From the NCBI GenBank assembly GCA_035373905.1, contig DAOSOK010000009.1, positions 62,001 to 126,000 of the forward strand: 64,000 nucleotides of DNA, in the 5' to 3' direction. Every line of letters begins with the position of its first letter. Positions within the stretch are counted from its first letter, which is position 1. Below the pieces are notes generated by a model. The model worked only from the letters and a program-made list of their open reading frames with translations. It had not been told where the DNA came from and did no database searches. This DNA comes from Candidatus Ozemobacteraceae bacterium (GTDB taxonomy: Bacteria > Muiribacteriota > Ozemobacteria > Ozemobacterales > Ozemobacteraceae). Below, one piece after another: positions 17,424 through 25,652 of the stretch. The translations under genes and the position numbers were made by a program.

Positions 17424-18343
17424 CGGAACTCATCGCATCGATCGTCAGTCGCAGCATCGCCGCGAGCACCCCTCTGCTGATCGGCACCCTGGGCGAGATC
17501 CTCGCCGAGCGCGCCGGCGTCATGAATCTCGGCGTCGAAGGAATGATGGCCTTCGGCGCCGTCGCGGGCTTCGCCGTCGCCCTCCATACGAAAAGCGCCT
17601 GGCTCGGCCTGCTCGCCGCCATTCTTGCGGGAGCTCTTCTGGCACTCATCCACGCGATCCTCACGGTGAAACTGCGGGCGAACCAGGTCGTTTCCGGCCT
17701 CGCGCTGACGACGCTCGGTCTCGGCCTCAGCGGCCTGATCGGCCGAAAACTCATCGGGAAACCGCTTCAAGCCAAGTTTTCCGCTCTCGACATTCCGTTG
17801 CTCAGCGACCTTCCCGTCGTCGGGAAGGCGTTGTTCGGCCACGACATCCTCGTCTACGCCACGCTCCTCGCGACGATTCTTCTCTGGTTTTTCCTTTATC
17901 GCACGAAATACGGTCTCGCCGTCCGCTCGGCGGGCGAAAATCCCCTTGCAACCGAAACGATGAGCATCGACGTCGTTCTGCTTCGCATCCTGTTCGTCGT
18001 CATCGGCGGGGCGTTCGCCGGAGCGGCGGGCGGGTATCTCTCGCTCGCCTACATCCCGGCCTGGATCGAAGGGATGACGGCCGGCCGCGGCTGGATCGTC
18101 ATCGCCCTGACGATGTTCTCCCTGTGGGACCCGATCCGGGCGCTCGCCGGTTCGCTGCTGTTCGGCGGCCTTTTCGTCGGCCAGTATTTCCTGCAGCCGT
18201 ACGGCATCTCGCCGAACCTCCTGATGATGCTTCCTTACCTGGCGACCCTCGCGGCTCTCGTCCAGGGCGCGACCGCGTCGAAAACCCGGGGCCGCTCTGC
18301 CCCGGCCTCGCTCGGCGTTCCCTACGAGCGGGGGGAACGGTAA
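17420..18343 (+). CDS. ABC transporter permease, NupQ-like
   Basis: Second membrane subunit of the same importer, 307 residues. The ATG at 17420 overlaps the stop of the first permease (ATGA) and gives the expected family length; a longer upstream frame would run through that gene. The motif LAERAGVMNLGVEGMM and the ATPase-contact loop RSAGENPLATETMSID identify the family. The gene order binding protein, ATPase, permease, permease matches nupNOPQ/yufNOPQ, which imports nucleosides in Bacillus. The substrate here is inferred from that order. Confidence 0.92.
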   Translation: MTELIASIVSRSIAASTPLLIGTLGEILAERAGVMNLGVEGMMAFGAVAGFAVALHTKSAWLGLLAAILAGALLALIHAILTVKLRANQVVSGLALTTLGLGLSGLIGRKLIGKPLQAKFSALDIPLLSDLPVVGKALFGHDILVYATLLATILLWFFLYRTKYGLAVRSAGENPLATETMSIDVVLLRILFVVIGGAFAGAAGGYLSLAYIPAWIEGMTAGRGWIVIALTMFSLWDPIRALAGSLLFGGLFVGQYFLQPYGISPNLLMMLPYLATLAALVQGATASKTRGRSAPASLGVPYERGER

Positions 18344-18358
18344 AAACGGCCGGGAGGG

Positions 18359-18387
18359 TTGCGCGTCGCCGGGAAGTTGTGTAGGAT
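18359..18387 (+). promoter_or_regulatory. Promoter of the NSS transporter gene
   Basis: TTGCGC (18359-18364), 17 bases, TAGGAT (18382-18387). The transcript would start near 18394 and have a leader of about 170 bases. Confidence 0.6.
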
Positions 18388-18488
18388 TCCTGCGCGCAGG
18401 GTTCACGTACACCAGAAGCGGATGGTTCCGGTTTGAGAGGACGCGCTCGCGCGGCTCGTTGTCGGACATCCCTCGTATGAGGACTCAC

Positions 18489-18519
18489 CCGAACGCGGTC
18501 GGTACACCGAGCGGTTCGG
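18489..18519 (+). promoter_or_regulatory. Two-step hairpin in the NSS transporter leader
   Basis: CCGAAC (18489-18494) pairs with GTTCGG (18514-18519), and inside it TCGG pairs with CCGA around a TACA loop. The 170-base leader also has a 12-base palindrome near 18389. I do not recognise a known riboswitch; the blocks of glycine, lysine and guanidine riboswitches are not seen. Confidence 0.4.
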
Positions 18520-18565
18520 TCTGTGCGCCCAGAGATTTTCATCCGACGACAGGAGCCTCAGGACA

Positions 18566-20590
18566 ATGCCGCAGAGAGAAAAATCGAAACAACCGCCTGC
18601 CGACCATCTCAGAACCGAGGGCGGAGAAAAACAACCCCATCGCGAACACTGGGGGTCGAGAGTCGGTCTGATTCTCGCGATGGCGGGAAACGCCGTCGGT
18701 CTCGGCAACTTCCTCCGGTTCCCCGCCAAGGCGGCGGCAAACGGCGGCGGCGCGTTCATGATTCCCTACTTCATCGCGTTCCTGATTCTCGGCATTCCCC
18801 TGATGTGGGTCGAGTGGGGCATCGGCCGCTACGGCGGCTCGATCGGCCACGGCACGATGCCCGGCGTCATGCATCGCATCGTGAAAAAGCCTCTCGCCAA
18901 GTATCTCGGCGTGCTCAGCATCATTCTCGGCCTTCTGACGGCCGTCTATTACTGCTATATCGAGTCTTGGACGCTGTCGTTCAGCTACTTTTCCGTGGCA
19001 GGCCGGTATAACGACATCCCAGGCGCCGACATGTCGGAAAAACGCGTCGAAATGGGTCGCTTTTTCAAGGAGTATCTCGGCATCCAGGAAAAGGTGAAGT
19101 TGTCGACGACCGCCACGTCCCGCGACATCGCCGCGGTGACGGAGTGCATGAACGCCTCCGAGGTAACGTCGGAGCTGAAATACGATCCCAAGCGGGACGG
19201 CGAGTGGAACGCCTTCGACCCGACCCTCGATCGTTCGAAACGGCCCTTCGTCGAGGCGACGCTCAAAAACAAGTATTTCACGAATGGTAGTACAGCATAT
19301 ATATTTTTCATCATAACGATCCTGATTAATTTCTATTTCCTGTATCGAGGGCTGTCCGGTGGTATCGAGCGGCTCGGAAAGATCGGCATGCCGATCCTGT
19401 TCGTCTTCGCGATCATTCTCGCCATGCGCGTTCTGACGATGGGGCGGCCGGAGGGATGCAACTGGAGCGTCCTCGACGGGATGAACTTTCTCTGGGTGCC
19501 GAAGTTCGACCAACTCGGCCAGGCATCCGTCTGGCTCGCCGCCGCCGGGCAGATCTTCTTCACGCTGTCGCTCGGCCAGGGCGCGATCCAGGCCTACGCC
19601 AGCTACCTGTCGAACAAAGACGACGTCGTCCTGACCGGCCTTTCGACGGCCTCGCTCAACGAGTTCGCCGAGGTCGTCCTGGGCGGTTCGATCGCGATTC
19701 CGGCCGCCGTCGCGTTCTTCGGCCCCGCCGTCACGACCGACATCGCCCGTTCCGGCGCGTTCGATCTCGGCTTCCAGTGCATGCCGCTGATCTTCACGAA
19801 GATCACGATGGGCTGGTTCTTCGGCGCCCTCTGGTTCGGGCTTCTCTTCATCGCCGGCATCACCTCCTCCGTCGCTCTGCTGACGCCGCCGATCACCTTC
19901 CTGAAGGACGAGATGAAATTTTCGCATCCGAAGGCCGTCGTCACGGTCACGGCCCTCACCGTCACCTTCGCGCACGCCTGCGTCTTCTTCTTCGACAGGG
20001 GCCTCGTCGACGAACTCGACTACTGGGTGGGCACGCTCGGCCTCGTCGTCTACGCACTGCTCGAGATCATCGTCTTCCTGTGGATCTTCGGCGGCGAGAA
20101 CGCCTGGAAGGAAATCCACAAGGGCTGCGACATGAAGATCCCGCGGATATTCTATTATATCATGCGTTATATCACTCCGCTGTACATCGGCGCGCTCCTG
20201 TTCGTCTGGGGCATACAGGACGGATGGGGCATCCTGGTGATGCAGAACGTCCCTGTCGAGAACCGCCCGTATATCTGGGCCTGCCGGGTCGGCATGCTGG
20301 CCGTCACGGCGTTCTTCCTCCACCTGATCTGGAAGAGGTTCAGGGACGAGGACAACGACTCGTATTGGCTGCCCACAGCGATCTGGGGCTATCCGCTCCT
20401 CGTGCTGATCGCCACGTATCCCGGCCTGCTCGGCATCGACACGAACGGCCTCCTCCTGCTTGTCATTTCATGGACAGCCGTTCTGAGCCTCAGCGTCTAC
20501 ACCATCTACCGGATGTGCACCGTTCCGCCGAAGCGCAACGACGATTTTCCGGATGATGTCGATGCCGTGGCCGACAAGACCGCGGGCTGA
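18566..20590 (+). CDS. Sodium:neurotransmitter symporter (NSS/SNF) family transporter
   Basis: Na+-coupled amino-acid or amine transporter of the LeuT fold, 674 residues, with about twelve membrane segments. TM1 carries the family signature MAGNAVGLGNFLRFPAKAAANGG, which forms the sodium and substrate sites, followed by GGAFMIPYF and LGIPLMWVEWGIGRYGG. TM6 and TM8 regions include FTLSLGQGAIQAYASY and LSTASLNEFAEVVLGG. It is longer than typical bacterial members (about 450-520). Roughly 95 residues lie between TM3 and TM4 (about 19000-19285), an enlarged extracellular loop. AGGA precedes the ATG. The substrate cannot be read from the sequence. Confidence 0.92.
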   Translation: MPQREKSKQPPADHLRTEGGEKQPHREHWGSRVGLILAMAGNAVGLGNFLRFPAKAAANGGGAFMIPYFIAFLILGIPLMWVEWGIGRYGGSIGHGTMPGVMHRIVKKPLAKYLGVLSIILGLLTAVYYCYIESWTLSFSYFSVAGRYNDIPGADMSEKRVEMGRFFKEYLGIQEKVKLSTTATSRDIAAVTECMNASEVTSELKYDPKRDGEWNAFDPTLDRSKRPFVEATLKNKYFTNGSTAYIFFIITILINFYFLYRGLSGGIERLGKIGMPILFVFAIILAMRVLTMGRPEGCNWSVLDGMNFLWVPKFDQLGQASVWLAAAGQIFFTLSLGQGAIQAYASYLSNKDDVVLTGLSTASLNEFAEVVLGGSIAIPAAVAFFGPAVTTDIARSGAFDLGFQCMPLIFTKITMGWFFGALWFGLLFIAGITSSVALLTPPITFLKDEMKFSHPKAVVTVTALTVTFAHACVFFFDRGLVDELDYWVGTLGLVVYALLEIIVFLWIFGGENAWKEIHKGCDMKIPRIFYYIMRYITPLYIGALLFVWGIQDGWGILVMQNVPVENRPYIWACRVGMLAVTAFFLHLIWKRFRDEDNDSYWLPTAIWGYPLLVLIATYPGLLGIDTNGLLLLVISWTAVLSLSVYTIYRMCTVPPKRNDDFPDDVDAVADKTAG

Positions 20591-20610
20591 TCTCCCGAAG
20601 CGACGATTTC

Positions 20611-21054
20611 ATGCCCTTCTCGAAAGCCGACCGGGAGAAACTGCTTGCCCTCTTCGAAAGCGAGGAGGGCCGGCAGGACACCCAGCTTCTCCTGCAGAAC
20701 GCCGGGAAGATTCTCGGTGACGACGCATTCGTGACCGAACTCCTGCTCACGACCTGGCAGGAGCGACTCATGAGCGAGATCGCGAATGCCCAGGAGACCT
20801 GGTTCTCCGCTCTGGGCTGGTGGCTCGCGCGCGTCCTCATCTGGACGTCGCTCGCCGCCGCCCTGATCGGCGTCTACATCGGTGGCTCACGCGTCGCTGA
20901 CCCGCTCACGTGGGCGCTGCTCGGGGCGGCCGGGTATTACGCCGCCGTCCAGCTCCTCGCCCCCTTCCGCCTCCGCAAGGAGCGGCGGCATCTCGAAGCG
21001 GCTCTCGCAGCCCGCCGCGAAGCCCTCGCTGAGATCATTCAGAAATATCGGTGA
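20611..21054 (+). CDS. Small two-TM membrane protein of unknown function
   Basis: A 147-residue protein I do not recognise. An N-terminal helical soluble part (about 70 residues) is followed by two hydrophobic segments, WWLARVLIWTSLAAALIGVY and ALLGAAGYYAAVQLLA, then a basic helical tail RLRKERRHLEAALAARREAL. It starts 20 bases after the NSS gene and is probably in the same transcript, so an accessory role for that transporter is possible but unproven. No promoter is visible between them. Confidence 0.65.
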   Translation: MPFSKADREKLLALFESEEGRQDTQLLLQNAGKILGDDAFVTELLLTTWQERLMSEIANAQETWFSALGWWLARVLIWTSLAAALIGVYIGGSRVADPLTWALLGAAGYYAAVQLLAPFRLRKERRHLEAALAARREALAEIIQKYR

Positions 21055-21219
21055 CGACGCCGGGACGGGGTTCGGATTCTTCTGCCTTTTCTGGCCGGTA
21101 TTTCCGCGGCGGTCGCCCTCGCAGCTGAGCGCGCCTGATCCGGTATCCAACGTTCGACGTGCAGAGGCGGTTGAAAACCTGAAAACCGGCGAGCTTGCCC
21201 TGCTGCACGGAATGGGGTA

Positions 21220-21248
21220 TTGACCCCGGGAATGCGCTGCGGTACACT
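21220..21248 (+). promoter_or_regulatory. Promoter of spoIID-recN, placed for a leaderless transcript
   Basis: TTGACC (21220-21225), 17 bases, TACACT (21243-21248). Transcription would be expected to start about seven bases on, which is the A of the ATG at 21255. No Shine-Dalgarno sequence is present. Confidence 0.75.
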
Positions 21249-21254
21249 GGATTC

Positions 21255-22736
21255 ATGCGTGTTTTCCGTTTCGCCTCTTTTCTCCTGGCGGTCATTCTCT
21301 TCGCCTCCCTTGCACATCCCGTCGAGGCGGCCACGCCGTGGAAGCGCCAGATGCGGATCGGCCTGTATCACCTGGGCGTGCCGCGCCAGTTCCAGGTGAC
21401 CTCGGCCGACGGCCCGCTCGAGGTCTACGACCCGTTCAGCCGGACCGTTCTTCTCGCTGGTCCCGCATCGTCGGCGACCGTCATCTGCCTGAACGGCCAC
21501 ATGCAGGTCTCGATGCCCATGCACGGCAGCGTCGCCGCCCCGTATCCCCTCGTGTTTTCCTCCCTCGGCCGCCGGAAGCCGGCCCTTCATATCTCCACGC
21601 CGCCGTATCGCGGAGAAACCTACCGGGGTTCGCTCGCCGTGGCCCCCTGGCGCGACCGCCTGTTCGCCGTCAACCTCGTCGATCTCGAAGAGTATCTCCG
21701 CTCCGTCGTCCCGGCCGAAATCGGCGGAAAGGCCCCGACGTCAGCGCTCGAAGCCCAGGCCGTCGCGGCCCGCTCGTATGCCCTCCGGAACCACCGCCGG
21801 CACGCCCCCAACGGCTTCGACCTCTGCGACGAGGTCCACTGCCAGGTCTACCGCGGCCTGCGCACCGAATCCGTTCCGTCGGGCCAGGCCGTCCAGCGAA
21901 CGGCCGGCTGGGTACTCACCCACGGAGCCTACCTCGCCAACACCGTGTATCACGCGAACTGCGGCGGCCACCTTGCCTCATCGCAGGACGTCTGGAAAGG
22001 CGCCCCCGTTCCCTATCTCACCGGACATCCCGACCGCATCGGCAGTCACGGGTTCTTCTGCGCTCCAGAGGAACAGAAGTCCGCCCCCGATTCGAAATCC
22101 CCCGCTGCAAAACCGGGCAAGACCGCCCCTGCAGCGGCTTCGAGCCACACCAGGAACCCGACGGAAAAGGCCGTTCGCCTCTCAACCGCAATGACCGGCC
22201 ATCTCGCGCGCCACCCGAGCCGCGGTCACCGTGTCGGCCTTTGCCAGGACGGTGCGATCGGCATGGCAAAGGCCGGCTACAACGGCGCCGCCATCCTGAA
22301 CTTTTACTACCCCGGGACGAACCTCTGCGTGATCTCGTCCAATCTCCAGCTCGCGCAGATGACGACAACCCCCTCTGCCCCATCCGCTCCTCCCGCCGCT
22401 CCCAGGTTCGGCTCGGGGGAAACACGGTCGACAACGGCTGTCCGCAGGGCCACGCCGGCCAGGCACCAGCCCACGGAGCGCATCGCCAGGACCCCGGCGG
22501 CATCTTCCGAACCGAACGCCTTTTCCCTGAATCTCCGGAAGTGGTTCTGGACAGCATTGTCGCCCCACGCTTCGCCCTCCGACACGAAGATCGCCTCTGC
22601 CCCTCTCCCGAAAGCCGACCGGAAGAAAATCTCCGGCGAACCGAAGAAAAAAATCCTCCTCTCCTCGGCCATCCGCACCCCGAAAGGCGGCGGCAGGAGC
22701 TCGAGCAAATCCACACGCAGGAACGCACGCCGATGA
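21255..22736 (+). CDS. SpoIID/LytB-domain exported protein
   Basis: Predicted peptidoglycan lytic enzyme or amidase enhancer, 493 residues. The start at 21255 gives a clean signal peptide, MRVFRFASFLLAVILFASLA, ending near VEA. The SpoIID domain is recognised by LEEYLRSVVPAEIG, LEAQAVAARSYAL, then CQVYRGL and TAGWVLTHGAYLANTVYHANCGG. SpoIID of Bacillus cleaves glycan strands during engulfment; relatives in non-sporulating bacteria remodel the wall. The last 110 residues are a basic Ser/Pro-rich tail of unknown function. The stop overlaps the recN start (ATGA). No other sporulation gene is in the window. Confidence 0.85.
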   Translation: MRVFRFASFLLAVILFASLAHPVEAATPWKRQMRIGLYHLGVPRQFQVTSADGPLEVYDPFSRTVLLAGPASSATVICLNGHMQVSMPMHGSVAAPYPLVFSSLGRRKPALHISTPPYRGETYRGSLAVAPWRDRLFAVNLVDLEEYLRSVVPAEIGGKAPTSALEAQAVAARSYALRNHRRHAPNGFDLCDEVHCQVYRGLRTESVPSGQAVQRTAGWVLTHGAYLANTVYHANCGGHLASSQDVWKGAPVPYLTGHPDRIGSHGFFCAPEEQKSAPDSKSPAAKPGKTAPAAASSHTRNPTEKAVRLSTAMTGHLARHPSRGHRVGLCQDGAIGMAKAGYNGAAILNFYYPGTNLCVISSNLQLAQMTTTPSAPSAPPAAPRFGSGETRSTTAVRRATPARHQPTERIARTPAASSEPNAFSLNLRKWFWTALSPHASPSDTKIASAPLPKADRKKISGEPKKKILLSSAIRTPKGGGRSSSKSTRRNARR

Positions 22737-24433
22737 TCTCCGAACTCCAACTCGAACACTTCCTCTTCATGCCGGACGCCCATATCGAGTTCACGCCCGG
22801 CCTCAACGTCATCACCGGCGAAACGGGCGCCGGCAAGAGCATCCTGCTCGAAGCCGTCAAGCTCATCCTCGGGAAAAAAGCCCGCAGCGGCCTTGTCCTT
22901 CCCGGCAGGCCGTCCGCCCGCCTTCAGGCCCGCTTCGACCTGTCCGGCGAGCCGGCCCTCAAGAGCCGGCTCGCCGACGCCGGGCTTCTGAACGACGACG
23001 ATCCCGACACGCTGCTGATCTCACGCACCTTCAAGGCGGAGGGCAGCGACAAGCTCCTGATCAACGGCATCATGACGACGTCGGCGGCCCTGCGCGACCT
23101 GGGCGGTCTGTTGATGGAGATCCACGGCCAGAACGAGCACCAGACCCTGCTCGTCCCCGAGGTCCAGCGGCACCTGCTCGACCGGATGGGCGGCGACGCG
23201 CATCAGAAGCTGCTGACCGTCCTCTCCTCGGCATATACCGAGCACGAGCGCATCCGACGCGAGCTCGAGCATCTCGAGCAGCGTCTGGAATCTGGCGCCG
23301 CGAGGCTCGACCAGGTGAACGCCGCCCTCCAGGACCTCGAGGCTCTCCGGCTGACCGACCCGGCCGAAGAGGAGCAGCTCAAGGAGGAGTGTCACAAGCT
23401 CGCGCACGCCGAACAGCTGTCTGAATCTATAGCTGACGTTATCCATGCTCTCGAGGGCGACGACGAGGAGAGTGGCGCGCTCAGGAGCCTCCATCGGGCC
23501 CGGGAAGCCGCCGTGAAGGCGGGAGGAATCGATCCCCGGCTCATGCCCTTCGCCGAGAGGCTCGAAGCCCTGTATTATGAAGCAAGTGATATAGAAAGCA
23601 GTTTCCGTCGCGAAGCGGACGTCGAATACGATCCGAAGCGACTCTCCCTCGTTCAATCCCGCCTCTCCGCCTTCCAGCAGGCGTGCCGTCGTCACCGCAC
23701 AGATTTCACAGGGCTATTCGGCCTGATCGAGAGCATGAAACGCGAAGTCGCCGAACTCACCGCGCCGGACTCGACCCGGAACAGGCTGAAGCATGCCCTC
23801 ACAGAGGCCGCGACCCACTTGGCGAAAGCCGCCGGCGATGTGACGAAAGCCCGGAAAGCGATTGCCGCCCGTCTCGAAAAGCAGGTTTCAACGGTCATGG
23901 AGCAGCTCGGGTTCAATGCCGCCCGCTTTACCATCGAGATGAAGCCCGTTCAGATCGGGCCGGCCGGCCAGGAGAGCATCGAGTTTCTCGTCGCGCTCAA
24001 TCCAGGCGCTCCAGGCGGCCCGCTCCGCAAGATCGCCTCTGGGGGCGAGTTGTCCCGCGTCGCGCTCGCGCTCAAGCAGGTCCTCGCCGAAGGCGACGAC
24101 CTGCCGACCCTGTTGTTCGACGAGATCGACGCAGGGATCGGCGGCACAACGGCAGAAGCGGTCGCCGAAAGTCTCGAGCGGCTTTCGCGAAAGAAGCAGG
24201 TGGTGCTGGTGACGCACCTTCACCAGATCGCCAAGGAGGCGGACAGGCACTTCACGGTCACCAAGCAGGTGGTCGGAGGCGAGACCGTCGTCAGGATCGG
24301 GGAGGTTCGCAAATCCGAGCGCGAGGCAGAGATCGCCCGAATGCTCGGCCGCACGGGAGCCGAAGGCCTAGCCTTCGCGAAGGCCCTTTTGCGCCGAGAA
24401 CAGGCTCCCAAAGCGGATGCGCGGGCCTCATAG
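22733..24433 (+). CDS. recN: DNA repair protein RecN
   Basis: SMC-like ATPase acting early in double-strand break repair, 566 residues, the usual length. Walker A GETGAGKS is 25 residues from the start. A long coiled coil forms the middle. The ABC signature ASGGELSRVALALK and Walker B LLFDEIDAGIGG are near the C-terminus, followed by VVLVTHLHQIA. The ATG at 22733 overlaps the spoIID stop by four bases; the frame stays open far upstream, but that part is the shadow of spoIID. It ends with a clear terminator two bases after the stop. Confidence 0.96.
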   Translation: MISELQLEHFLFMPDAHIEFTPGLNVITGETGAGKSILLEAVKLILGKKARSGLVLPGRPSARLQARFDLSGEPALKSRLADAGLLNDDDPDTLLISRTFKAEGSDKLLINGIMTTSAALRDLGGLLMEIHGQNEHQTLLVPEVQRHLLDRMGGDAHQKLLTVLSSAYTEHERIRRELEHLEQRLESGAARLDQVNAALQDLEALRLTDPAEEEQLKEECHKLAHAEQLSESIADVIHALEGDDEESGALRSLHRAREAAVKAGGIDPRLMPFAERLEALYYEASDIESSFRREADVEYDPKRLSLVQSRLSAFQQACRRHRTDFTGLFGLIESMKREVAELTAPDSTRNRLKHALTEAATHLAKAAGDVTKARKAIAARLEKQVSTVMEQLGFNAARFTIEMKPVQIGPAGQESIEFLVALNPGAPGGPLRKIASGGELSRVALALKQVLAEGDDLPTLLFDEIDAGIGGTTAEAVAESLERLSRKKQVVLVTHLHQIAKEADRHFTVTKQVVGGETVVRIGEVRKSEREAEIARMLGRTGAEGLAFAKALLRREQAPKADARAS

Positions 24434-24434
24434 C

Positions 24435-24466
24435 GGGGAAAAGGTGAATTTTCCTCATTTTTTTTT
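24435..24466 (+). terminator. Intrinsic terminator after recN
   Basis: GGGGAAAA (24435-24442) pairs with TTTTCCTC (24449-24456), with one G-U pair and a 6-base loop. A run of nine T follows. Confidence 0.85.
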
Positions 24467-24476
24467 GCCGTACCCC

Positions 24477-24506
24477 TTGCGCATACCGTAAAAAATATGT
24501 TACAAG
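24477..24506 (+). promoter_or_regulatory. Probable promoter of the HU gene
   Basis: TTGCGC (24477-24482), 18 bases, TACAAG (24501-24506), in an AT-rich stretch directly after the recN terminator. Confidence 0.5.
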
Positions 24507-24546
24507 ATTAGCACCATCACATCATTCTGATCGAGGAGGTTCCCCC

Positions 24547-24828
24547 GTGAACAAGCAGGATCTCTTGAAGACCGTCGCTAAGAAGGCCGCCATCACCAAC
24601 GTCGAATCCGAAGCCGTCCTGAAGGCTTTTGTTGATTCCGTCAAAGACACCCTGAAGAAGGGTGACAAGGTTCAGCTGGTCGGCTTCGGTTCCTTCGTGA
24701 CCGTGAAGCGCGCGGCTCGCAAGGGTGTCAACCCCAAGACCAAGAAGGCCATCAATATCCCGGCCAAGCCCGTTGCCAAGTTCGTCCCCGGCAAGGAGCT
24801 GAAGGACCAGGTCAACAAGGGTAAATAA
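24547..24828 (+). CDS. hup: HU-family histone-like DNA-binding protein
   Basis: Nucleoid protein of 93 residues that bends DNA as a dimer. The start is a GTG seven bases after a perfect AGGAGG (24534-24539). The N-terminus MNKQDLLKTVAKKA, the conserved VQLVGFGSFVTVKRAARKG arm base and the end VAKFVPGKELKD are typical of HU. Its codon use is biased toward AAG and GGT, as expected for a highly expressed gene. It is monocistronic, with its own promoter and a strong bidirectional terminator. Confidence 0.97.
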   Translation: MNKQDLLKTVAKKAAITNVESEAVLKAFVDSVKDTLKKGDKVQLVGFGSFVTVKRAARKGVNPKTKKAINIPAKPVAKFVPGKELKDQVNKGK

Positions 24829-24837
24829 TCACCTTTA

Positions 24838-24872
24838 TAAAAACAGGGCACCGTTCCGGTGCCCTGTTTTTA
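24838..24872. terminator. Bidirectional terminator between hup and the pilin/PilT operon
   Basis: AAAAACAGGGCACC (24839-24852) and GGTGCCCTGTTTTT (24858-24871) form a perfect stem of 14-15 pairs. The flanking A and T runs serve both strands: it ends hup on the plus strand and the seven-gene operon on the minus strand. Confidence 0.95.
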
Positions 24873-24883
24873 TATTTCGCGAA

Positions 24884-25279
24884 TTATTTGAATCGTTCGT
24901 ATGGAATTCCGCCCACAGACGTGCCACGACTCGACGAGCGGACCTCGAATAGGCCGTCGCGACTCAGCACCGTCCAGTCGGCGTTTCCCGTCATGGGATC
25001 TCTGTAGATCCGCCGCAGAAACCGCCGCCCTTCCCCGTCGCGGCATAGTTCGTCGAGGGTAAGCGGTTGGCGGCCGTTCGCCGCCGCGAAGCGTTCCGCC
25101 GCACGGCGGAACTCCCCGAGGGCGAACCGCAGTTCATCCTCTTTTGCCCGCCGAGCCTCGTTGTTCGCCCGAGGCAAAATGAGCGACAGGGAAAAACCCA
25201 GGATGAGAAGGACGACGGTCAGCGACAGCAAGGCGACGCCCCGCCTTTCCCCCTTCCCGCGCAGGTCACCACGCGGCAT
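24884..25279 (-). CDS. Pilin-like membrane protein (second pseudopilin)
   Basis: A 131-residue protein that ends the PilT operon. The start at 25279 is preferred because it overlaps the end of the GspG-like gene and leaves a short basic leader, RGDLRGKGERRG, before the hydrophobic helix VALLSLTVVLLILGFSLSL. This looks like a type IV pilin leader with cleavage after Gly, but residue +5 is Ser instead of the conserved Glu. The soluble part has FALGEFRRAAERFAAANG, LTLDELCRDG and RIYRDPMTGNADW, which resemble the GspG-type C-terminal region. It is probably a minor pseudopilin; missing Glu5 is known from tip pilins. Confidence 0.7.
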   Translation of the reverse strand: MPRGDLRGKGERRGVALLSLTVVLLILGFSLSLILPRANNEARRAKEDELRFALGEFRRAAERFAAANGRQPLTLDELCRDGEGRRFLRRIYRDPMTGNADWTVLSRDGLFEVRSSSRGTSVGGIPYERFK

Positions 25280-25652
25280 AGGCGCTCCCGTCGCTCGATG
25301 CCCCGGTCGCGCCGGAGCGGATGTCGAACACGTCGGCAAGGCCGTCTTCGGAGGGGATCGTTTTCCACGTATCGGTCTTTCCCGTGATGGGATCGGCGGG
25401 GATCGAGCGAATGTATCCATCCCGGACGAGGGCGTCGAGACCTTCCGGCCAGGCGCCGCGGTCGCGATAATACTGGTCGAGCACCTTGCGCATGACGTGC
25501 AGATCCTCTTTCAGCGCGATCTCGCGGGTTTTCTGGATCGTCGAGCCGTACATGGGGGCAACGGTGAAATACAGAATGCCGATGATGGCGACGACCACGC
25601 TCATCTCGATGAGCGTGAAACCGCGCGCCCGCTTTCTCAGACAGCATCTCAT
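25266..25652 (-). CDS. GspG-like type II secretion/type IV pilus pseudopilin
   Basis: A 128-residue prepilin. The leader RKRARG is followed by FTLIEMSVVVAIIGIL, with cleavage expected between Gly and Phe by a prepilin peptidase and with the conserved Glu at +5. The C-terminal part, LDQYYRDRGAWPEGLDALV and SIPADPITGKTDTW, matches the GspG major pseudopilin pattern, including the Asp-rich metal-binding loop. It overlaps the PilT-like gene upstream by four bases and the second pseudopilin downstream by 14. No GspE, GspF or secretin gene is in the window. Confidence 0.87.
   Translation of the reverse strand: MRCCLRKRARGFTLIEMSVVVAIIGILYFTVAPMYGSTIQKTREIALKEDLHVMRKVLDQYYRDRGAWPEGLDALVRDGYIRSIPADPITGKTDTWKTIPSEDGLADVFDIRSGATGASSDGSAYAAW

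Noticed and set aside
18388..18565. Possible glycine or other amino-acid riboswitch before the NSS transporter
   Set aside because: Hairpins are present, but the conserved blocks of glycine, lysine and guanidine riboswitches are not.
18539..20323. 594-codon minus-strand frame opposite the NSS transporter
   Set aside because: The product is an Asp/Glu/Arg-rich mirror of the transporter codons; the plus-strand frame has clear family motifs.
21338..22732. Upstream extension of the recN frame
   Set aside because: The frame stays open through the SpoIID gene, but its translation is Arg/Pro-rich noise; the real start overlaps the spoIID stop at 22733.
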